Positions 5,790-9,995 of a stretch of 9,995 nt of DNA are shown piece after piece. Positions within the stretch are counted from its first letter, which is position 1. Each line of letters starts with the position of its first letter. The notes beneath the pieces were generated by a model. That model saw nothing but the letters and a program-made list of their open reading frames with translations, searched no databases and was not told the origin of the DNA. The stretch comes from Sva-07 sp031430875 (GTDB lineage Bacteria > Actinomycetota > Acidimicrobiia > Acidimicrobiales > Ilumatobacteraceae): the NCBI GenBank assembly GCA_031430875.1, contig JANPCI010000233.1:1-9995 (forward strand), read 5' to 3'. The position numbers and the translations under genes are program-made.

Positions 5790-7160
5790 ATGTCCGCCGA
5801 CCTCGAACTGATCCGCACTGCTGCCGACCACGCCATCGACTATGCGGCAGGCATTGACGACCGTTCTCCGACACCGACGGCGGCAGCACGTGCCGCGCTC
5901 GCCGAGTTCGACGAGCAGCTTCCGGAGGGTCCGAGCGATCCAGCCGCAACCATCGACCTGCTCCAGCGCGTCGGCGGGCCGGCCACGATGGGCACAACCG
6001 GTCAGAACTACTTCGGTTTCGTGAACGGCGCCACCTATCCCGTCGCGCTCGGAACCTCGTTCCTGGTGAACGCGTGGGACCAGAACGCCGCCCTGCCCGT
6101 GATGTCGCCCGTCTCCGCGGCGATCTACGACGTCGCCAGCCGATGGGTCCTCGACGTGCTCCGCCTGCCATCCGACAGCGATGTCGCGTTCGTCACCGGT
6201 GCCACCGTTGCGAACGCGAGCTGTCTCGCGGCCGCTCGCGACGCACTCCTCGCCGAGCACGGGTGGGATGTCCAGCGTGACGGCATGTTCGGCGCTCCCG
6301 AGGTCCAGGTCGTCATCGGAGACATGGCGCACAGCACGCTGCGCAAGTCGCTCGGTCTGATCGGTCTTGGCCGGGAGCGGGTCACCATCGTGCCGAGCGA
6401 CGACCAAGGCCGGATGCGAGCGGACCTCCTGCCGACCGATCTTCCCAGCGGCGCCCCGGTGCTCATGTGCGCTCAGGCGGGCGAGGTGAACACCGGCGCG
6501 TTCGACCCGTTCGACGAGATCGCCGACTGGGTTGCAGCGCGCCGCGGATGGTTGCACGTCGACGGTGCGTTCGGACTCTGGGCGCTCGCGGAACCGACAC
6601 GAGCCCACCTCGTCGACGGGCTCGATCGGGCGGACTCGTGGGCGACCGACGGACACAAGTGGCTGAACGTCACCTATGACTGCGGCATCGCCATCGTCCA
6701 CCGGCAGGGTGCGCTGCGCCGGACGTTCGCCGCCGTCGCCGGGTATCTCCCGCCCGACGTCGGGTTCGAGGCGATGCATCACACCCCGCAGTCCTCGCAG
6801 CGCGCTCGCCAGGTCGAGTTGTGGGCGGTGCTGCGCACCCTCGGCCGTTCGGGTGTCGAACGGCTGGTGCGGCAGGCATGCGATGCCGCCACCGCGATCG
6901 GGGACCGCCTGCGCGATGCCGGGTTCACGATCCTCAACGACGTCGTCCTCAACCAGGTGCTGGTGCTGCTCGACGATCCGCCGACGACCGAGCGGCTGAT
7001 CGCCGAGATCCAACGTGACGGCCGGATCTGGTGCGGCGCGACCCAGTGGAACGGAGCGACGGCGATGCGGATCAGCGTGTCGTCGTGGAAGACGACCGTC
7101 GACGATGCGATTGCAGCAGCTCAAGTGATCGAGGACTGCGCCGACCGCATCTCCCGATGA
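5790..7160 (+). CDS. PLP-dependent group II decarboxylase family protein
   Basis: This 456-residue protein belongs to the fold-type I, group II decarboxylases (aromatic-amino-acid, glutamate and histidine decarboxylase-like). Visible motifs in order are: NYFGFVNGAT in the N-terminal substrate region; AHSTLRKSLGLIG with His181, which stacks on the cofactor ring; HVDGAFG with Asp258, which binds the pyridine nitrogen; DSWATDGHKWLN with Lys290 forming the Schiff base; and a VELWAVLRTLGR helix typical of the family. It should convert an amino acid to an amine plus CO2, although some relatives are deaminating oxidases. I cannot name the substrate. The start is uncertain: ATG 5790 is preferred, GTG 5784 is possible, and GTG 5775 has GGGGG four bases upstream. 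A CAGACT six bases before ATG 5790 could be a -10 for a leaderless message, but no -35 is clear. It follows the operon terminator, so it is a separate transcript. Confidence 0.88.
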   Translation: MSADLELIRTAADHAIDYAAGIDDRSPTPTAAARAALAEFDEQLPEGPSDPAATIDLLQRVGGPATMGTTGQNYFGFVNGATYPVALGTSFLVNAWDQNAALPVMSPVSAAIYDVASRWVLDVLRLPSDSDVAFVTGATVANASCLAAARDALLAEHGWDVQRDGMFGAPEVQVVIGDMAHSTLRKSLGLIGLGRERVTIVPSDDQGRMRADLLPTDLPSGAPVLMCAQAGEVNTGAFDPFDEIADWVAARRGWLHVDGAFGLWALAEPTRAHLVDGLDRADSWATDGHKWLNVTYDCGIAIVHRQGALRRTFAAVAGYLPPDVGFEAMHHTPQSSQRARQVELWAVLRTLGRSGVERLVRQACDAATAIGDRLRDAGFTILNDVVLNQVLVLLDDPPTTERLIAEIQRDGRIWCGATQWNGATAMRISVSSWKTTVDDAIAAAQVIEDCADRISR

Positions 7161-7359
7161 ATCCTCGAGCGGTCTGCACCGGAACCACCGCGCTCCCGAT
7201 GATCAGCGGGACGAGGTGCTCCACATGGCCAAGATCCTTGCATGCCTTGGTCGTGGCCTCTCCGCTCACGTCGGCACCACTGGGAATTCAGGCTCGGCAC
7301 CGCCTGGTGCACGTGCAGAATGAATCACCCGTAAGTACGATCATTTGTTGCTTTTCTGT
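7161..7359. other. Intergenic region with small dyads
   Basis: No plus-strand gene is supported here. The stretch contains a hairpin GCACC-GCCT-GGTGC (7297-7310) that overlaps a 10-base palindrome TGCACGTGCA (7308-7317), with no T tract. A short minus-strand frame with fairly coding-like codons covers 7072-7269 but overlaps the decarboxylase end and matches nothing I know. The last 30 bases before the promoter (TTTGTTGCTTTTCTG) are T-rich. Confidence 0.4.
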
Positions 7360-7388
7360 TTGACTTTCGCACACATGTACGGTAGCGT
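7360..7388 (+). promoter_or_regulatory. Promoter of the DUF222/HNH gene, probably leaderless
   Basis: TTGACT (7360-7365) and TAGCGT (7383-7388) are separated by exactly 17 bases, a near-ideal housekeeping arrangement in high-GC actinobacteria. The ATG at 7395 begins 7 bases after the last -10 base, so transcription should start at or within a base or two of the start codon. No Shine-Dalgarno site is present, consistent with a leaderless message. Confidence 0.75.
7368..7381 (+). promoter_or_regulatory. LexA/SOS-box-like operator inside the promoter spacer
   Basis: CGCACACATGTACG agrees at 12 of 14 positions with the Gram-positive/actinobacterial LexA box consensus CGAACRNRYGTTCG. The two differences are at positions 3 and 12. 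It keeps the symmetric core CG.ACA..TGT.CG. It fills the space between -35 and -10, where a bound repressor would block polymerase. Several mycobacterial 13E12-family genes are known to be DNA-damage inducible, which fits this assignment. Confidence 0.6.
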
Positions 7389-7394
7389 CACTTC

Positions 7395-8786
7395 ATGGTC
7401 GCCACCATTGTCGACAATCTTCGCGATGAACTCCTCGGGTTCGACGATGTGGCGGTGACCGAGCGGTTCCGCCAGCTGGAACTCGAGGCCCGCCGTATCG
7501 AAGCGGAACTCGCCGTCGTGATCGCCGAAACGAAACGGCGGCAGTTGTTCCTCGACGACGGGCACCGCTCGATGGCCGGCTGGCTGCGAGCGAACGCCAA
7601 CCTCGCCAACCGCCAGATCCGTCCCCGTCTGCAGTTGGCGGACTTGGTCGATGACCTGCCCGTGGTGATCGACACGTTGGCCGCCGGACACATCGGGATC
7701 GCTCAAGCCGAGCAGTTGGCGACGGTTGCCGCCTATCCGCGTTGCGGACCGCTGCTCGCGGACTCGATCGAGGTGTTGCTGGAACAAGCCGAACAACTCC
7801 CCCATGTCGACGCCAAGCGCTGCCTGGATCGTTGGGTGATGTTCGCCGACCTCGACGGCGCCCACCGTCAACGTGAGCTCGATCACGAGCGCCGCACCGC
7901 GGCCGTCATCGAACTCGACGGCACCGTCCACACGTCTGCGTCCGGCGGCACGGCACTCGTCGCCGCCGAGTTGCAGACCATCTTCCAGCACTTTCTCGAC
8001 GCCGAATTCGCGGCTGACTCAGCAGAACGGCTCGAGGTTCACGGAGCAAACGCTGCGAACGCGTTGTTGCCGCGCACCGACGCCCAACGGCGGTTCGACG
8101 CGCTCGTCACCATCTTCCGCACCGCGGCTGCGGCCTCAGCCGATGGTCGCACGACGGCCCGACCGCTCGACATGGTCCTCAACTTGATCTGCGACCAGAC
8201 CAGCTTCGAAGAACAACTCGCACACGACGGACTCATCGCCACCCCGACCGATCTGCCCGCCACCGACTGGTCACAGCGACGCAGTGAGACGACCGACGGC
8301 ACCGTGCTCCTCCCGGCAGATGCTGTCCGCGCCGCACTGCACGGCCACATCCGTCGCGTCGTGATCAACACCGCCGGCATCCCCGTCGACGTCGGCCGCA
8401 AACGACGACTCTTCGCCGGAGTCGCCCGAGAGGTCGCCCGCCTCCTCGGCCACCACTGCGACCACCCCGGCTGTACCGCGCCCAGCTCCCAGTGTGAGAT
8501 CGACCACCTCGACGAATGGGTCCGTCACGGCGGTGTCACCAACCTCGACAACGCCGGCCTGCAATGCGCCACCGACAACCGCAACAAGCAACGCACCCGA
8601 CTCCACGTCTACCGCGACCCCGACGGCCGACCCCACACGCAACGACGCGACGGCACCTGGATGCACCCCGTCGGTCAACGACAACAACACCCCCAAGCGC
8701 TCGCTCCACCGGGCGACGAGCAGATCGAGCATCTCACCAACCTCGCACGAGCCCGGGCTGCCGCCCTGCAACGGACCGCGAGCTGA
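7395..8786 (+). CDS. DUF222 / HNH endonuclease domain protein (13E12 family)
   Basis: This 463-residue protein has the standard layout of the 13E12-repeat family. A helical DUF222 region covers roughly residues 20-320, with typical blocks such as SMAGWLRANANL and GHIGIAQAEQLATV. A C-terminal HNH nuclease domain lies at about 350-400. Zinc-type cysteines are seen in CDHPGC (355 and 360), CEIDH (367, with His371 the likely catalytic first His) and QC (391). Asn386 fits the middle Asn. The last position reads CATDNRNK, so Asp394 stands where family members usually have His; activity may be altered. The basic, polar tail after 400 is probably disordered. The ATG at 7395 is fixed by the promoter six bases upstream. 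Copies of this family are numerous in actinobacteria and spread among them. The exact function is unknown; DNA cleavage under SOS control is inference. Confidence 0.9.
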   Translation: MVATIVDNLRDELLGFDDVAVTERFRQLELEARRIEAELAVVIAETKRRQLFLDDGHRSMAGWLRANANLANRQIRPRLQLADLVDDLPVVIDTLAAGHIGIAQAEQLATVAAYPRCGPLLADSIEVLLEQAEQLPHVDAKRCLDRWVMFADLDGAHRQRELDHERRTAAVIELDGTVHTSASGGTALVAAELQTIFQHFLDAEFAADSAERLEVHGANAANALLPRTDAQRRFDALVTIFRTAAAASADGRTTARPLDMVLNLICDQTSFEEQLAHDGLIATPTDLPATDWSQRRSETTDGTVLLPADAVRAALHGHIRRVVINTAGIPVDVGRKRRLFAGVAREVARLLGHHCDHPGCTAPSSQCEIDHLDEWVRHGGVTNLDNAGLQCATDNRNKQRTRLHVYRDPDGRPHTQRRDGTWMHPVGQRQQHPQALAPPGDEQIEHLTNLARARAAALQRTAS

Positions 8787-8820
8787 CGAAGATCGTTCGC
8801 AACGGGCCACACTGGGCGCC

Positions 8821-9366
8821 GTGACGCCCCTCGCCGAGATCGTCGAACGCATCAGTTCCGCACGGGACCAGGCGTCGCTCGTGTTCGTGGGCATCGGCGG
8901 ACACGGTGCGTCCGGGAAGTCGACCCTGGCGGGGCGTCTCGCCGCGGAGATCCCCGACACCCAGATCGTCGCCACCGACTCGTTCTGGAGCGGGACGCAG
9001 TTCGACCTCGAACGCCTGCGCACGGACGTGGTCGACATCCTCCTGACGGGCGAGGCGGCCCAGTACGACGAGTGGGACTGGGCGGCCAAGGAACGACGAC
9101 CCGGCCGCCGGGTCGAGCCAGCGGGTGTGGTGATCATCGAGGGGGTGTGTGCGCTGCACCAGATGTTCCGAGATGATCTGGCCGTGCGCATCTGGATCGA
9201 CGCGCCATACGAGGTGCGACTGGCACGCGGCGTCGAGCGCGACGGTGAGAGTTCACGAGACACTTGGGTGAATGTGTGGATGCCCAACGAGGTGGCCTAC
9301 GTGCGACGTGACGATCCAATCAACTGCGCCCACGTCATCGTTGACGGGACGTCGCCCTTCGGCTGA
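8821..9366 (+). CDS. Uridine-kinase-like P-loop NTPase
   Basis: This 181-residue protein resembles the uridine kinase/phosphoribulokinase group of P-loop kinases, which phosphorylate a nucleoside or related small molecule with ATP. Walker A is GGHGASGKST with Lys33. ATDSFW places Asp53 at the usual substrate-binding/base position. VIIEGVCAL with Glu107 is the Walker B-like strand. IDAPYEVRLARGVERDGE holds Arg136 and Arg140 of the lid region. It is shorter than classic Udk (about 210 residues), like many actinobacterial annotations of this kind, and the true substrate is uncertain. The GTG at 8821 is preferred because it starts directly before the family's N-terminal helix; the frame is open upstream only within the DUF222 gene. 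A weak CACACT (8808-8813) could serve as -10 with a near-leaderless start; otherwise it is read through from the DUF222 gene, which ends 34 bases earlier. Confidence 0.85.
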   Translation: MTPLAEIVERISSARDQASLVFVGIGGHGASGKSTLAGRLAAEIPDTQIVATDSFWSGTQFDLERLRTDVVDILLTGEAAQYDEWDWAAKERRPGRRVEPAGVVIIEGVCALHQMFRDDLAVRIWIDAPYEVRLARGVERDGESSRDTWVNVWMPNEVAYVRRDDPINCAHVIVDGTSPFG

Positions 9367-9369
9367 GAA

Positions 9370-9995
9370 TCAGGGTGTCTCGGGGCGATTGAAATCGAAG
9401 CTTCCCGTCACCATGATCGTGCCCTCCGACTGATCGCCGGTGATTTCCGCGAGCGCGTCCTCCATCGGCAACTCGAACGTCCCGGTGATGCTGTCGCCAT
9501 CGAACTCAGTGATGATCAGAGTTCCACCGGGATCGGCGACGCGCCAGTTGGTCTCACTGTCAACCAGCGTGATCAGCAGACCGAACAAGTCGGATCCGAC
9601 CAACGCGCCATCGTCCGTGAACTCGTCCACCGTCAACTCATACGTTCCCGGCCCCTGCGGCACGTTCGACTCATCGGCTGCAGGTGTCGAAAAGATCGAC
9701 AACGCGTTGCCGTCATCACCGGTGCAGTTGAGGAGAATGGTGAATCCGTCGCCCATCACCTCCCGAGCGGCATCGTCGAACCAGTAGCTCACAAGGACGT
9801 CGGCGAGCGTGCCCCCACCGGACCACTCCGCCTGCTTGTCGCCAGTGACCGCGACATCACAGGACCCATCACCACTGCTCGGAGCCACGACCACCTCGGG
9901 TGCGTTGTCGCCACCCTCGTCATCGGCAACCGTGTCGGCGGATGCAACATCATCGGCGGCGGCTGTCGCCACGGTCTCGCCGTCAGCAGAAGTTC
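9370..9995 (-). CDS. Probable secreted or lipoprotein-like protein, N terminus cut by window edge
   Basis: The minus-strand frame is open from the window edge to a TGA at 9370-9372, giving at least 208 residues, so the real start is probably outside. A GTG at 9972 is possible but would begin in the middle of a low-complexity stretch rich in Ala, Asp and Val (visible residues about 1-45). Such a linker normally follows a lipoprotein signal peptide and cysteine, which would lie beyond the edge. After it comes a compact domain with two cysteines (CDVAV and LLNCTG) and many beta-strand-like segments (TYELTVDEF, TLIITEFDGDSITGTFELP, GTIMVTGSFDF), plausibly a beta-sandwich. No family is recognised. 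It converges with the kinase gene, with only 3 bases between the two stop codons and no clear terminator. Coding is well supported; surface location is inference. Confidence 0.75.
   Translation of the reverse strand, partial: TSADGETVATAAADDVASADTVADDEGGDNAPEVVVAPSSGDGSCDVAVTGDKQAEWSGGGTLADVLVSYWFDDAAREVMGDGFTILLNCTGDDGNALSIFSTPAADESNVPQGPGTYELTVDEFTDDGALVGSDLFGLLITLVDSETNWRVADPGGTLIITEFDGDSITGTFELPMEDALAEITGDQSEGTIMVTGSFDFNRPETP

Noticed and set aside
5736..7124. Minus-strand open frame of 462 codons opposite the decarboxylase
   Set aside because: It is low in recognisable motifs and rich in Arg, Gly and Val. The plus-strand frame has clear PLP-binding residues.
7072..7269. Short minus-strand frame (65 codons) over the decarboxylase end and the intergenic gap
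   Set aside because: The codon pattern is plausible, but it overlaps a real gene by about 90 bases, has no ribosome site I can see and matches nothing known.
8494..8820. Continuous plus-strand frame joining the end of the DUF222 gene to the kinase, suggesting a fusion
   Set aside because: Within the DUF222 gene this is the out-of-phase frame, rich in Thr, Pro and Arg. The kinase domain starts right at GTG 8821.
8271..9287. Minus-strand open frame of 338 codons across the DUF222 and kinase genes
   Set aside because: It spans two well-supported plus-strand genes and has no conserved domain signature.
1..9995. CRISPR array, insertion sequence with terminal inverted repeats, rRNA or riboswitch
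   Set aside because: I looked for regularly spaced repeats, transposase motifs, rRNA-like conserved stretches and long structured leaders, and found none.

Overview
The window is GC-rich bacterial DNA with GTG as well as ATG starts, short gene overlaps and a promoter that seems to start transcription at the initiation codon. Together with a DUF222/HNH (13E12-type) gene and a LexA-like box, this points to an actinobacterium. An Ilumatobacter-like member of Acidimicrobiia is my best guess, but that is inference and no 16S or marker gene is present.

Left end (1-1318). Two small genes overlap by 4 bases: an unrecognised 158-residue protein and a 71-residue excisionase/AlpA-type helix-turn-helix protein. 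Both lie on the 3' side of a tRNA-Val(UAC) gene on the minus strand. The ~210 bases between the HTH gene and the tRNA hold three AGGTCTC direct repeats, a tandem heptamer and a pair of ATATGGYGG repeats 22 bases apart. This looks like the edge of a tRNA-targeted integrative element or its remnant. No integrase or second att copy lies inside the window.

Centre (1319-5763). A two-gene glycoside hydrolase operon encodes a 924-residue cytoplasmic GH63/MGH1-like glucosidase followed, with a 4-base GTGA overlap, by a 500-residue GH13 alpha-amylase-family enzyme. Catalytic residues are visible in both. The operon ends at a strong A-tract/T-tract hairpin terminator with two competing foldings. The two enzymes probably act on one alpha-glucoside or storage/compatible-solute pool, but the substrate cannot be read from sequence.

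Right (5764-9995). A group II PLP-dependent amino-acid decarboxylase-like gene is followed by a 234-base gap. That gap carries the clearest promoter in the window: TTGACT, 17 bases, TAGCGT, with the ATG six bases after the -10. A LexA/SOS-box-like dyad sits inside the spacer. It drives a DUF222/HNH gene whose HNH motif has Asp where the last His is usual. A uridine-kinase-like P-loop protein follows. The last gene, on the minus strand and converging on the kinase gene with a 3-base gap, encodes the C-terminal part of a probable secreted or lipoprotein-like protein cut by the window edge.

The most interesting features are the SOS-type operator on the DUF222/HNH gene, the tRNA-Val-linked repeats with the excisionase-type gene, and the coupled GH63-GH13 pair. 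I did not find a complete, clearly new multi-gene system.
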